The notes under the pieces: model-generated
What the model saw: the letters and a program-made list of their open reading frames with translations, nothing else
Databases searched by the model: none
What the model was told of the DNA's origin: nothing
Assembly: GCF_964242715.1 (NCBI RefSeq)
Contig: NZ_CAXTAZ010000002.1
Coordinates: forward strand, 124,001 to 188,000
Reading direction: 5' to 3'
Length of the DNA stretch: 64,000 bases
Source of the DNA: Enterovirga sp964242715
Lineage (GTDB): Bacteria; Pseudomonadota; Alphaproteobacteria; Rhizobiales; Beijerinckiaceae
Part shown: positions 38,022 through 47,442 of the stretch, one piece after another
Numbering within the stretch: the first letter of the stretch is position 1
Layout: the number at the start of each line of letters is the position of its first letter
Made by a program: the position numbers and the translations under genes

Positions 38022-38152
38022 TACAATTCGATTCGATTTAACCCCGCCGTAACTGCGTCGCCGTAGCTTCGAGGACTGTGTCACGCCGGCATCGCACCCG
38101 TCAGGGCGCAAGCGCCGGATCCCACGGTCCGACGAGTTTGGGGACGGACGGC

Positions 38153-39751
38153 ATGTTGTTCAGTTGCGTCGGCGTAGGCTGGATGCGCGTTGCGGTTCTC
38201 GCAAGCTTGACGGCCTTCCTGGCCGGCCTGTTCGCGCCCACCGAGGCGGAGGCCCGTCGCAAGGGCGGGAAACAGGCGAAGCGTTCGTCGGCCGCCGTGA
38301 CGCGGAACGCCTACGCGCCTCCCTTCGCCGCCATGGTCGTCGATGCTCGGACCGGCCGCACGATGTACGGCATCGCCGAGGACGAACTCCGTCACCCGGC
38401 CTCGGTCACCAAGGTGATGACGCTCTATCTCCTGTTCGAGCAGATCGAGCGGGGCACGATGCAGCTGAATACGGAGCTCAAGGTATCCCGGGAGGCGGCT
38501 TCCATGGCGCCGTCCAAATTAGGGCTCCGGCCGGGCGAGACGATCGAGGTCGAGGACGCCATCAAGGCGATCGTGACCAAGTCCGCGAACGACGTCGCGG
38601 CCGTGATCGCCGAGAACATCGCCGGCACGGAAGAGGCCTTCGCCGAGCGCATGACCCGCAAGGCGCGCCAGCTCGGCATGAGCCGCACCGTGTATCGTAA
38701 CGCCTCGGGCCTGCCGGACCGGGCCCAGGTCACGACGGCTCGCGACCTGACCATTCTCGGACGAGCGATCCAGGAGCGTTTTCCTCGCCTCTACAAGTAC
38801 TTCCAGACCCGCTCCTTCGAGTATGCCGACCGCGTGATCGGCAATCACAACCGCCTGCTCGGCCGTGTCGAGGGCGTGGACGGGATCAAGACGGGCTTCA
38901 CCAACGCGTCCGGCTTCAACCTCCTGACCTCGGCACGTCTCGAGGGCCGTCACGTGGTCGGGGTCGTGCTCGGCGGCCGGTCCGGCGCGAGCCGGGACGC
39001 CACGATGGCGAACCTGATCCGGACGAATCTGGCCCGGGCCTCCACGAGCGGAAGCGCTTCGATCTTCGCCGATTCCACCGACAAGGCGGAGGGGGTCGAG
39101 ACCGACCGGACGCAAGTGGCCTCGGCGGACGAGGAGGTCCAGACGACGGCCTCGACCAGCGTCGAGGAGAAGCCGCGCCGGGCGGCGAATCTCAACGCCA
39201 TGCGGCCGCTCTCGGTCGTGCCGGCGCCGATTCCCCCGTCGGCACCCGCGACGAGAGCCGTCGCCTCGGCCGTCACCTCAGATCCGGCGCCACGGGCGAG
39301 CGTCCCGCCGCTCCCGGCGAATTCCGCGAAGATCGATTCGCGACTGCCCGCCATGTCGGCCGTGCCGATCGCGCGGGAGCCGCAGGGCCGGGTCGAGACG
39401 ACCGGCTCGATCGCCGCCCGGCCGACCCAGCCCGCGATCCGAGCGGTAACGCCCGAGCCCGTTCGGGAAGCCGCCTCAGCTGCCGCCACGAAGCCGATCC
39501 AGACTTCGCCCTGGGTGATCCAGCTCGCGGCAGAGGACAACGAGGCCAAGGCGCGCGAGTTGCTCGACGAGGCGAAGTCCCGCACCGGCCGTGCCCTCTC
39601 GAAGGCCGCCCCCTTCACGGAGAAGGTCACCCGCGGCGGCGCCACCCTCTACCGGGCCCGCTTCTCGGGCTTCGCCGAGGCGGATGCCGCCCAGGAGGCC
39701 TGCAAGACCCTGAAAAGCCGCGGCTACGCCTGTTTCGCCACCCGCAGCTGA
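38153..39751 (+). CDS. D-alanyl-D-alanine carboxypeptidase with C-terminal SPOR domain
   Basis: 532 residues. A signal peptide (about 1-34, ending AEA) leads to a peptidase S11 domain with the active-site tetrad S84-V-T-K87, S144-A-N146 and K246-T-G248. A long Ala/Pro/Thr-rich, low-complexity linker (about 300-440) is followed by a SPOR domain (WVIQLAAEDNEAKARELLDEAKSRTG ... YRARFSGFAEADAAQEACKTLKSRGYACF), which binds denuded peptidoglycan at division sites. It trims the pentapeptide in the periplasm. ATG 38153 follows GGGGACGG; an upstream ATG at 38078 is less likely. Confidence 0.93.
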   Translation: MLFSCVGVGWMRVAVLASLTAFLAGLFAPTEAEARRKGGKQAKRSSAAVTRNAYAPPFAAMVVDARTGRTMYGIAEDELRHPASVTKVMTLYLLFEQIERGTMQLNTELKVSREAASMAPSKLGLRPGETIEVEDAIKAIVTKSANDVAAVIAENIAGTEEAFAERMTRKARQLGMSRTVYRNASGLPDRAQVTTARDLTILGRAIQERFPRLYKYFQTRSFEYADRVIGNHNRLLGRVEGVDGIKTGFTNASGFNLLTSARLEGRHVVGVVLGGRSGASRDATMANLIRTNLARASTSGSASIFADSTDKAEGVETDRTQVASADEEVQTTASTSVEEKPRRAANLNAMRPLSVVPAPIPPSAPATRAVASAVTSDPAPRASVPPLPANSAKIDSRLPAMSAVPIAREPQGRVETTGSIAARPTQPAIRAVTPEPVREAASAAATKPIQTSPWVIQLAAEDNEAKARELLDEAKSRTGRALSKAAPFTEKVTRGGATLYRARFSGFAEADAAQEACKTLKSRGYACFATRS

Positions 39752-39753
39752 CC

Positions 39754-39775
39754 GGCCGGAAAGCGATCTCCGGCC
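39754..39775. terminator. Possible bidirectional hairpin
   Basis: GGCCGGA (39754-39760) and TCCGGCC (39769-39775) form a perfect 7-bp stem right after the carboxypeptidase stop and before the convergent DnaJ gene. There is no T-run, so termination is only suspected. Confidence 0.35.
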
Positions 39776-39826
39776 CGAATTCCCGAGTTCCGACACCGGT
39801 CCGTTCGACCGGATGCGTGTGGAGTA

Positions 39827-40549
39827 TCAGCGATGTCGGTCCAGCAGAACGTCCTTCGCCTGGTTCACACGGCTCGCCAGATAGGTCGACCCGCCCTGGT
39901 CGGGATGAAGCTTCTTCATGAGCGACCGGTGGGCCTGCCGGACGGTGTCCGCGCCCGCCCCCGCCTGAAGCCCCAGGACCTCGTAGGCTTCCTGCTTCGA
40001 CATCGCGCCGAGCTTCGAATCGGCCTTCCGCCCCGGGTCCGGATCCGGCTCAGCGTGTTCACGCCAGCCGGGCATCCTGCGGTCGAGGTAAGCTTCCAGG
40101 AGCCGGGCCCCGTCGGCATCGTCGGCGAGACAGGCTGACAGGAGCCGCGTCAGCTCCGCGTCGGACAGGTCGTCGAGAAGGCGGCCCGCGAAAAGCCCGG
40201 CCAGAACTGTCCCCGATATGCTGCCCGAATCGTGATCGAGTTCCATCTCGATCGTGGCGGACCTCACGCGCGAGATGGAACCCGAAGTCCGCCTCGCGGC
40301 ACGCGCGCCGCCGCCCAGGCCGAACGGGAGCGGTATCGCATTCCAGCCAAGGAGCCAGGCCCCGCCGCTGCCGAGCAGGAAGGCCATGTCGAAGCGGCCC
40401 CGGAAGGCGAGGAGGCCTGCCGCCGCGAGCGCGATCCCTCCGCCGATGTTGCGGAGGATCTTCGCGACGTCAGCCGGCTTCGCGCGAGCGAACAGCTTGA
40501 CCAGCCACCAGAGAAGGACAGCGGCCGCGAGGCCGGCGAGCATGGTCAT
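39827..40549 (-). CDS. Membrane-anchored DnaJ domain protein
   Basis: 240 residues. Two N-terminal helices (about 3-18 and 34-72, split by a loop) anchor it; the middle is helical (DAELTRLLSACLADDADGARLLEAYLDRR); the C-terminal J domain (about 180-240) has the HPD motif in MKKLHPDQGGSTYLASRVNQAKDVLL. It would stimulate DnaK at the membrane, as in DjlA-like proteins. It starts six bases after the VWA-protein stop and is probably cotranscribed with it. Confidence 0.9.
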   Translation of the reverse strand: MTMLAGLAAAVLLWWLVKLFARAKPADVAKILRNIGGGIALAAAGLLAFRGRFDMAFLLGSGGAWLLGWNAIPLPFGLGGGARAARRTSGSISRVRSATIEMELDHDSGSISGTVLAGLFAGRLLDDLSDAELTRLLSACLADDADGARLLEAYLDRRMPGWREHAEPDPDPGRKADSKLGAMSKQEAYEVLGLQAGAGADTVRQAHRSLMKKLHPDQGGSTYLASRVNQAKDVLLDRHR

Positions 40550-40555
40550 CGGGCG

Positions 40556-41284
40556 TCAGCCCATCTTCGGCATGGCGGCGATGAGCCGACGAGCGCCGCC
40601 ATCCTGGGCGGCGAGTCGATGCAGCGCGGCCCCTCCCCCCGCCGCATAGGCCGCGACCGCGCGGAGCAGCGCCGCGAGCGAGGCTGGCGCGGAGGCGTCG
40701 AAGGCCATGGCCGCGCCGCCCGTCAGCCGGGCGATCTCGCTGAAGGCCGCTCGCGTCGCCGGGTTGCCGCCCTCGTGGAACATGAAGGCCTTGAGGCCGA
40801 GAAGGCCGAGTTCGCCCGCGGTCGAGCAGAGCCCGTCCATGCCCTCCTCGACCGCGTCGCCGACGTAGATGAGCGCCCGGACCGGCTGCCGGCCGGCCTC
40901 CTCGCTGACATGCCGGAGCACGCGCCCGATCTGCGTGTTGCCGCTCTGGCAGCGGATCTTCAACATCAGGTCGCGGAGCGCGCGCGGGTCGCCGACCCAG
41001 CCGGACGAGCGGCATTCGCCGAGCCCGCGGAAATAGCAGAGCTGGACCGAGAGGCCGCCGATATCGGCGGCGGCGTCGAACATCGAGGCCTGGACCGACG
41101 TCGCGACATCCCAGGTCGGCTGCCGGCTCATCGTGGCATCGAGCGCGAAGACGAGGCGGGCCGCGTTCCGACCCGGCACGACGGCCGCGACCTGGCGAGC
41201 CTCCCCCAGGAAGGAATCGATGTCGCGGGTCGAGGAGCGGGCAACTTCCCGGCCGTGCAGGGCGGGCATCTTCGGGTCGGTCAT
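40556..41284 (-). CDS. VWA-like domain protein
   Basis: 242 residues. FALDATMSRQPTWD resembles the DxSxS metal site of von Willebrand factor A domains (here D-A-T-M-S), and VRALIYVGDAVEEGMDGL and GGNPATRAAFSEIARLTGGAAMAFD follow the VWA core order. A predicted cytosolic protein of unknown role, coupled to the DnaJ-domain gene. Start at ATG 41284 (MTDPKMPALHG); an upstream GTG/ATG frame to 41398 looks non-coding. Confidence 0.8.
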   Translation of the reverse strand: MTDPKMPALHGREVARSSTRDIDSFLGEARQVAAVVPGRNAARLVFALDATMSRQPTWDVATSVQASMFDAAADIGGLSVQLCYFRGLGECRSSGWVGDPRALRDLMLKIRCQSGNTQIGRVLRHVSEEAGRQPVRALIYVGDAVEEGMDGLCSTAGELGLLGLKAFMFHEGGNPATRAAFSEIARLTGGAAMAFDASAPASLAALLRAVAAYAAGGGAALHRLAAQDGGARRLIAAMPKMG

Positions 41285-41424
41285 GGCCGGCAGAATGTGG
41301 TCGTTCGAAGCCCGGGCGCAATGCGCCCGATGGTCGGGGCGGCTTCCCAGCGCCCGGGAGACCACGCTGCCCTTGCTGCCTCGGGTTCCGCCCGGCATGG
41401 TCCCGCCAGGAGTGACCCTCGCCG

Positions 41425-43242
41425 ATGTGGCTGATCCGCCTCTATGTCCGTGTTCTCGGCCAGCTCGGAACCGATCTCCGGATCGGGGCCGTGCTGGCGC
41501 TGGCCAATATCGGCCTCGCCATCGCGGCTTTCGCGGAGCCGGTCCTGTTCGGACGGATCATCGACCGGTTGACCGGCAGTGGGGCCGCGGCGGCGGCGGC
41601 AGGCCGCGTGACCTTCACGTCGCTCCTGCCCCTCCTCGGCGCCTGGGTCGGGTTCGGCCTCTTTACGATCGGGGCCGGTGTGCTGGTGGCGCTGCATGCG
41701 GACCGGCTGTCGCACCGGCGCCGTCTCGCCACCATGGCGACCTATTTCGAGCATGTGCTCGAACTGCCCCTCGCCTTCCACACCTCGACGCATTCCGGCC
41801 GCGTGCTGAAGGTCATGCTGGAGGGGTCGAACGGCATGGCCTGGCTCTGGCTCGGCTTCTTCCGCGACCATTTCGCCGCGATCGTCTCGCTCGGCGTCCT
41901 CTTGCCGCTGACGCTGTTCCTGAACTGGCGGCTCGGCCTGCTGCTGGTCATCCTGGTCCTGGTCTTCACGGTCCTGACCGCGCTCGTCCTGCGCAAGACC
42001 GAGACGCTGCAGGGCCGGGTCGAAAGCTACAATTCCCGCCTCGCCGAACAGGCCTCGGACGCGCTCGGCAACGTGCCGGTCATCCAGTCCTTCACCCGGG
42101 CGAAGCAGGAGACCGGCGAGCTCCGAACCACCATCGGCCAATTGCTCGCGGCTCAGACGCCGGTCCTGTCCTGGTGGGCGCTCGCCTCGATCGCGACCCG
42201 CGCATCCGCGACTTTGACCGTCACGTCGATCTTTCTCTTGGGCACCTGGCTGAACCTGACCGGCAGGGCGACGATCGGCGAGGTGGTCATGTTCATGTCC
42301 ATCGCCACCATGCTGATCGGGCGGCTGGAACAGGTCGTCGCCTTCGTGAACCAGCTCTTCATGCAGGCGCCGAAGATACGGGAATTTTACGAGATCCTGG
42401 ACACCTCGCCGACCGTCCACGACCGCCCGACAGCGCAGAATATCGAGCGTTTCCAGGGAGCCGTCGAATTCTCGAACGTCTCGTTCTCCTATGACGGCAA
42501 GCGCACGGCCATCGCCGACATCTCCTTCGAGGTCGAGCCCGGCCAGACCGTCGCGCTTGTCGGGGCCACGGGGTCCGGCAAGTCGACCACGCTTGGGCTC
42601 CTTCACCGGGCCTTCGACCCGCAATCCGGCGCGATCCGGATCGACGGGATGGATATCCGCGACGTCAGCCTCGCCTCGCTCAGGCGGAATATCGGGGTCG
42701 TCTTCCAGGAACCGATGCTCTTCGCCCGCTCGATCCGGGAAAATCTCCAGGTTGGCCGCCCCGACGCGAGCGAGGCCGAGATGCGGGACGCGCTGGAGCG
42801 CGCGCAGGCGTCCGAGTTCATCCTGCGACAGGCGGACGGGCTCGACTCGGTGATCGGCGAGCGCGGCCGCTCCCTCTCCGGCGGCGAGCGCCAGCGGCTC
42901 TCGATCGCCCGCGCGCTCCTGAAGAACCCGCCGATCCTGATCCTCGACGAGGCGACCAGCGCACTCGACGCCACGACCGAGCGCAAGCTCCAGGTCGCGC
43001 TCGAGGAGGTGATGAAGGGCCGCACCACCTTCGTCATTGCCCACCGACTTGCCACCATCCGGAACGCCGACCGCATCCTCGTCTTCGAGGCGAGCCGCGT
43101 CGTGGAAAGCGGCAGCTTCGAGGAACTCGTCGCCGCGAACGGCCGCTTCGCCGAACTCGCCAGGGCGCAGTTCATGGTGGGATCGGGGGAGCCCGGGCCC
43201 GCGCCGGCCCGTCCCGTTCTGGCGGCCGCCGGCGGTACCTGA
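41425..43242 (+). CDS. ndvA: Cyclic beta-1,2-glucan ABC exporter (NdvA type)
   Basis: 605-residue half-transporter with an N-terminal six-helix membrane domain (about 15-300) fused to an ATPase (about 345-580): Walker A GATGSGKST, signature LSGGERQRLSIARALLKNPP, Walker B ILILDEATSALD, switch His in FVIAHRLAT. The opening LIRLYVRVLGQLG and YNSRLAEQASDALGNVPVIQSFTRA are characteristic of NdvA/ChvA, which export cyclic glucan to the periplasm. No NdvB glucan synthase gene is nearby. Confidence 0.9.
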   Translation: MWLIRLYVRVLGQLGTDLRIGAVLALANIGLAIAAFAEPVLFGRIIDRLTGSGAAAAAAGRVTFTSLLPLLGAWVGFGLFTIGAGVLVALHADRLSHRRRLATMATYFEHVLELPLAFHTSTHSGRVLKVMLEGSNGMAWLWLGFFRDHFAAIVSLGVLLPLTLFLNWRLGLLLVILVLVFTVLTALVLRKTETLQGRVESYNSRLAEQASDALGNVPVIQSFTRAKQETGELRTTIGQLLAAQTPVLSWWALASIATRASATLTVTSIFLLGTWLNLTGRATIGEVVMFMSIATMLIGRLEQVVAFVNQLFMQAPKIREFYEILDTSPTVHDRPTAQNIERFQGAVEFSNVSFSYDGKRTAIADISFEVEPGQTVALVGATGSGKSTTLGLLHRAFDPQSGAIRIDGMDIRDVSLASLRRNIGVVFQEPMLFARSIRENLQVGRPDASEAEMRDALERAQASEFILRQADGLDSVIGERGRSLSGGERQRLSIARALLKNPPILILDEATSALDATTERKLQVALEEVMKGRTTFVIAHRLATIRNADRILVFEASRVVESGSFEELVAANGRFAELARAQFMVGSGEPGPAPARPVLAAAGGT

Positions 43243-43351
43243 AGCCGTGTGCCTCTCCGGGCAGAGTTGCCCGGGGCTGGCGTGAGCGACCGAGCAGCGG
43301 GACCACGCCCATCAGAATGGAGGGGGCGAGGACGCCGCTATCCGGTCGACC

Positions 43352-44518
43352 TCAGGCCTCGGCCGAACGCGGCGCGGCTCCGCCCTCCTGGCCCTCGGCT
43401 GCCCGCTCCGCCTTCGCCACCCGGAGCGCCGTCACCCGGTTCCTGACCCGCCGCATCACCTCGAAGCGGAAGCCGTGGAAGTTGAAGACCTGGCCCGGGT
43501 CCGGGATCAGCATCGCCTCGTGGATGACGAGGCCGGCGACGGTGGTCGCCTCCTCGTCCGGTAGTGACCAGTCCATCATGCGGTTCAGGTCGCGAATCGG
43601 GAGCGATCCGTCGACCAGGACCGATCCGTCCGGCTGCGGCCGCACACCGCGGCTCGCGACGTCATGCTCGTCGGAAATCTCGCCGACGATCTCTTCCAGG
43701 ATGTCTTCGAGGGTCAGGAGCCCCATCAGGTCGCCGTATTCGTCGACCACGAGCGCCACGTGCTGCTTGCGGGCCAGGAAGGCCGTGAGCTGGTCGCGCA
43801 GGCTCGTCGTGTCCGGCACGAACCAAGGCGTGGTCGCGATGGCCTCAACGTCGATACCGCCCCGCTCGCCCTGGGCCTCGATCGCCCGGAGCAGGTCCTT
43901 GGCGTGGACGACGCCCACGATATTCTCCGGCGTTCCGCGCCAGAGCGGCAGGCGCGTATAGGGCGAGCGCAGGACCTCGCTCACGATCTCGGCCGGCGGG
44001 AGATCGGCATCGACGGTCCGCATCTTGGTGCGGTGGACCATGACCTCGGAGACCGAAAGTTCCTTGAGGTCGAGGAGCCCGCCCAGCATGTCGCGCTCCT
44101 CCTTCACCACGCCGCCGCTCTGGTGAAGGAGGTCGAGCTGGCCGCGGATCTCGTCCGTCGCCGAGAGCTTCTCTGCGTAGCGGTCGATCCGCAGGCCGAG
44201 GGGCCGCAGGGCGAGGTCGATCAAGCCTTGGCTCGCGGCGAGCCGGGCCAGCGCCTCGACCGCGACGATCGCGACCGAGATCCCGGCGATGGCGTAGGCC
44301 AGTCCCGACGCCCCGTAGGCTTCGAGGGCGAGCCGGGTTCCGATCGCCGTGCCGGCGGCATCGAGGACGATGTTGCCGACGAGGAGCGCGCCGAGGACGC
44401 GGGCGCGAAGCGGAGGCGCCCGGCGGGAGGCCGGGCCATCTCCGTTGTCGCCCGTGCCCGACGCCGGCCGTGAACCGCGCGCAAGCCTCAGCCGGATGGC
44501 GGAGAGGAGCCCCGCCAC
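43352..44518 (-). CDS. CorC/HlyC-like CBS-domain membrane protein
   Basis: At least 388 residues. A membrane region that corresponds to a shortened, divergent DUF21 domain (VLGALLVGNIVLDAAGTAIGTRLAL, GLAYAIAGISVAIVAVEALARL) is followed by two CBS domains (about 150-270; KELSVSEVMVHRTKMRTVD, VALVVDEYGDLMGLLTLEDILEEIVGE) and a C-terminal CorC_HlyC domain. The first regular start is GTG 44518, without a ribosome site; the frame continues upstream through a good helix (DPWGEAALAILLIIVAGLL) to CTG 44584, overlapping the aroB stop, which may be the real start. Third gene after aroK-aroB. Confidence 0.85.
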   Translation of the reverse strand: MAGLLSAIRLRLARGSRPASGTGDNGDGPASRRAPPLRARVLGALLVGNIVLDAAGTAIGTRLALEAYGASGLAYAIAGISVAIVAVEALARLAASQGLIDLALRPLGLRIDRYAEKLSATDEIRGQLDLLHQSGGVVKEERDMLGGLLDLKELSVSEVMVHRTKMRTVDADLPPAEIVSEVLRSPYTRLPLWRGTPENIVGVVHAKDLLRAIEAQGERGGIDVEAIATTPWFVPDTTSLRDQLTAFLARKQHVALVVDEYGDLMGLLTLEDILEEIVGEISDEHDVASRGVRPQPDGSVLVDGSLPIRDLNRMMDWSLPDEEATTVAGLVIHEAMLIPDPGQVFNFHGFRFEVMRRVRNRVTALRVAKAERAAEGQEGGAAPRSAEA

Positions 44519-44580
44519 GATGATGAGGAGGATCGCGAGCGCGGCCTCTCCCCAGGGGTCGATCGGTATCGTGGGAATGG

Positions 44581-45705
44581 TCAGGCGCGCTCCGCGTCGC
44601 GAAGGAAGCTCAGCACCTCCTCGGCCGGAACACCCTCGGCCACGAAGCTCCGGCCGATGCCGCGCGCCAGGATGAAGGTCAGCCGGCCGGCCTTCACCTT
44701 CTTGTCCTGCGCCATCGCGTCGAGGATGGCCTCGGGCGACCCGAAGCCGCCCGGCACGTCCGCAAGCCTGGTCGGCAGGCCGAGCGAGGCGAGATGCCGG
44801 GCGACGCGCTCGGCCTCGTCCCGATCGCAGAGTCCCATCGCGGCCGAGAAGCCGAAGGCGAGCGCGAGGCCGATCGCGACCGCCTCGCCGTGGACCAGCC
44901 TGGTCCCGTCATAGCCGACGATGCGCTCGAGCGCGTGCCCGAAGGTGTGGCCGAGATTGAGGAGGGCTCGGCGGCCTTCCTCGCGCTCGTCCTCGACCAC
45001 GACGGCCGCCTTGGCCCGGCAGCTGACCGCGACGGCATGGTCGCGCACGTCACCACCGGCCAGGACCGCGGCGCCATTCTCTTCACACCAGCTGAAGAAG
45101 GCGGGATCGTCGATCAGCCCGTATTTCACCACCTCGGCATAGCCGGCCCGGAGTTCGCGCGCCGGCAGGGTGTCGAGGAGGGCCGTGTCGGCGAGGACGA
45201 GCGAGGGCTGGTGGAAGGCGCCGATCAGGTTCTTGCCCGCGGGGGCATTGATCCCCGTCTTCCCCCCCACGGAGGAATCAACCTGGGCGAGCAAGGTGGT
45301 CGGGATCTGCACGAGACGGACGCCGCGCCGAAGCGTGGCGGCCGCGAAGCCCGCAAGGTCACCAACGACGCCGCCGCCGAGCGCCACGACGATGTCGCCC
45401 CGCTCGATCCTGCCCTCGAGCAGTTCATTCAGCACGCGCTCGAGCTGCGGCATGGCCTTCGAGCCCTCGCCGGGCGGCACCGTGACGCGAACGCCGCGGA
45501 GGCCGGCTCGCTCGAGGCGCGAAGCGACGGCGTCGGCATGGAGCCCCGACACGGTCTCGTCTGTGACGAGGGCCGCGGCCCGAGCCCCGAGGGCGCCCAG
45601 GCGAGCACCCGCCGCGTCGAGCACGTGCCGGCCGATCAGGATGTCATAGGCGCGGTCGCCCAGCGCGACGTGGACGATCTCGGGTTGCGGCATGGGCGCG
45701 GTCAC
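44581..45705 (-). CDS. aroB: 3-dehydroquinate synthase
   Basis: 374 residues, second step of the shikimate pathway. The NAD-binding part shows IERGDIVVALGGGVVGDLAGFAAATLRRGVRLVQIPTTLLAQVDSSVGGKTGIN; the metal ligands lie in NLGHTFGHALE and HGEAVAIG. It starts with GTG 45705 overlapping the aroK stop (GTGA). Confidence 0.96.
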   Translation of the reverse strand: MTAPMPQPEIVHVALGDRAYDILIGRHVLDAAGARLGALGARAAALVTDETVSGLHADAVASRLERAGLRGVRVTVPPGEGSKAMPQLERVLNELLEGRIERGDIVVALGGGVVGDLAGFAAATLRRGVRLVQIPTTLLAQVDSSVGGKTGINAPAGKNLIGAFHQPSLVLADTALLDTLPARELRAGYAEVVKYGLIDDPAFFSWCEENGAAVLAGGDVRDHAVAVSCRAKAAVVVEDEREEGRRALLNLGHTFGHALERIVGYDGTRLVHGEAVAIGLALAFGFSAAMGLCDRDEAERVARHLASLGLPTRLADVPGGFGSPEAILDAMAQDKKVKAGRLTFILARGIGRSFVAEGVPAEEVLSFLRDAERA

Positions 45706-46325
45706 AAGGGTGTCGGCCCGGGGGCCAGGTGGGCCGACAGGGCGGCGATGACGTCCTGCACGATTCGCTCGTGCGAGGTGTCGCGCGATTCCACCGTGAT
45801 GTCCGCCAGCGCGTAGACCGGATAACGCTCGTCGATCAGCCGCCGCATCGTTCCCTCGGGATCCGCCGTCCTTAGGAGCGGACGGTGGGACCGCTTGCGG
45901 ACCCGGCGCATCAGCGTCTCGTGATCCGCCCGAAGCCAGACGGAGATGGCCCGGGCCGCGATGCGGTCGCGGGTCTCGGAATCCATATAGGCCCCGCCTC
46001 CCGTCGCCAGAACGACGCGTGGACCGTCGAGCAGGCGACCGATGACCCGGCGCTCACCGTCCCGGAAGGCGGGCTCTCCGTAGATCGTGAAGATGTCGGA
46101 GATGGGCATGCCGGCCGCGGTCTCGATCTCCACATCGGCGTCGTGGAAGGACAGCCCCAGCCGCGAAGCCAGACGCCGGCCGATCGTGCTCTTCCCGGCC
46201 CCCATCAATCCGACCAGGACGACGGACCGGTCCGAGAGCCGGCTCGCGACGGACGTCAGCGGGAGCTCGAGCCCAGCGCCGGCGGGCTCGGCTTCCATTC
46301 GGTCGCTGGGCAGGACTTTGTCCAT
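45702..46325 (-). CDS. aroK: Shikimate kinase
   Basis: 207 residues. The P-loop is VVLVGLMGAGKSTIGRRLA; shikimate contacts are in FHDADVEIE and ATGGGAYMD; the lid is RSHRPLL. An N-terminal extension of about 30 residues precedes the kinase core, as in other Rhizobiales enzymes. ATG 46325 preferred over 46388, which would overlap xerD. aroK-aroB is the usual Rhizobiales order, divergent from xerD. Confidence 0.95.
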   Translation of the reverse strand: MDKVLPSDRMEAEPAGAGLELPLTSVASRLSDRSVVLVGLMGAGKSTIGRRLASRLGLSFHDADVEIETAAGMPISDIFTIYGEPAFRDGERRVIGRLLDGPRVVLATGGGAYMDSETRDRIAARAISVWLRADHETLMRRVRKRSHRPLLRTADPEGTMRRLIDERYPVYALADITVESRDTSHERIVQDVIAALSAHLAPGPTPL

Positions 46326-46378
46326 CAGCCGCCCTGTACCATGTCGCGTGGGTCGACCACAGCCGTAGCGGAGCCACG

Positions 46379-47314
46379 ATGCCTTCACCGTCCGACGCGC
46401 GCCTGGCCGACCTCTTCCTCGACATGCTGGCGGCCGAGCGGGGCGCGGCCCGGAACACGATCGAGGCTTATACGCGCGACCTCACGGACTATCTCGGACA
46501 CCTGGCGGGCACGGGCGAGACCGCGGCCGAGGTCGAGCCGGCCTCCGTGCGGGCCTATCTCGCCGGCCTCGGGGCTCGCGGACTAGGCCCGGCCTCTGCG
46601 GCCCGCCGGCTATCGGCCATCCGCCAGTTCCACAAATTCCTCTACGCCGAAGGCCACGTGGCCAAAGACCCGACCGCCTCGACCGGCGGACCGAAACAGC
46701 CACGCGGCCTACCGAAGGTGCTGTCGACCGCCGATGTGGACCGGCTGATCGCGACGGCCCGGGGGGCGGCCGACCAGCCCGACGCGGCACCGGGCGCGAC
46801 GCTGAGGGCCGTCCGCATGCTCTGTCTCGTCGAGCTCCTCTACGCGACGGGCCTGCGCGTCTCCGAACTCATCAGCCTGCCGAGAGCCGCGGCTCGGGCG
46901 CGCGAGCGGTTCATCATCGTCCGAGGCAAGGGCCGCAAGGAGCGGCTGGTGCCGCTGACGGAGACCGCGCGAGAGGTCGCACGGCGCTGGCTCGACCTCT
47001 CCGAAGCGGTGCCGGGCCCGTGGCTGTTCCCGGCGGAATCCGAGAGCGGCCATCTCACCCGGCAGGCTTTCGCTCGCGATCTCAAGGCGCTGGCCGGAGC
47101 TGCCGGCCTGCGTGGCGACCGGGTCAGCCCGCACGTGCTTCGGCATGCCTTTGCAAGTCACCTTCTCCAGAACGGTGCCGACCTCCGCGTCGTCCAGGAA
47201 CTTCTCGGGCACGCCGATATCGCCACGACCCAGATCTACACCCATGTCCTGGACGAGCGGCTGAAGGGCATGGTCCGCGATCTCCATCCCATGTCGGACC
47301 CCGGCCAGACTTAG
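46379..47314 (+). CDS. xerD: Tyrosine recombinase XerD
   Basis: 311 residues. With XerC it resolves chromosome dimers at dif. The N-terminal SAM-like core-binding domain (about 5-95) is followed by the catalytic domain with Arg160 (ATGLRVSEL), Lys184 (GKGRKERL), His252 and Arg255 (HVLRHAFASHLLQNGADLRVVQELLGHA), His278 and the nucleophile Tyr287 (TQIYTHV). Its position opposite aroK-aroB is typical of the host chromosome, so this is the housekeeping enzyme, not an integrase of a mobile element. Confidence 0.95.
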   Translation: MPSPSDARLADLFLDMLAAERGAARNTIEAYTRDLTDYLGHLAGTGETAAEVEPASVRAYLAGLGARGLGPASAARRLSAIRQFHKFLYAEGHVAKDPTASTGGPKQPRGLPKVLSTADVDRLIATARGAADQPDAAPGATLRAVRMLCLVELLYATGLRVSELISLPRAAARARERFIIVRGKGRKERLVPLTETAREVARRWLDLSEAVPGPWLFPAESESGHLTRQAFARDLKALAGAAGLRGDRVSPHVLRHAFASHLLQNGADLRVVQELLGHADIATTQIYTHVLDERLKGMVRDLHPMSDPGQT

Positions 47315-47442
47315 ACGCCTCGCAGAACGCCTCAAATTCGAGCGATCCGGAAAACGCGAATTTAGGATGAAACGCATAGACGTCGTTCATCTACCCGAAA
47401 ATCGAGTGCTCTAGCCCCGGTTCTCGGTCGCGGAGTCGTCCG

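Noticed and set aside
46379..47314. Mobile-element integrase
   Set aside because: The tyrosine recombinase has XerD length and sequence and the usual chromosomal neighbours, with no attachment sites or element genes nearby.
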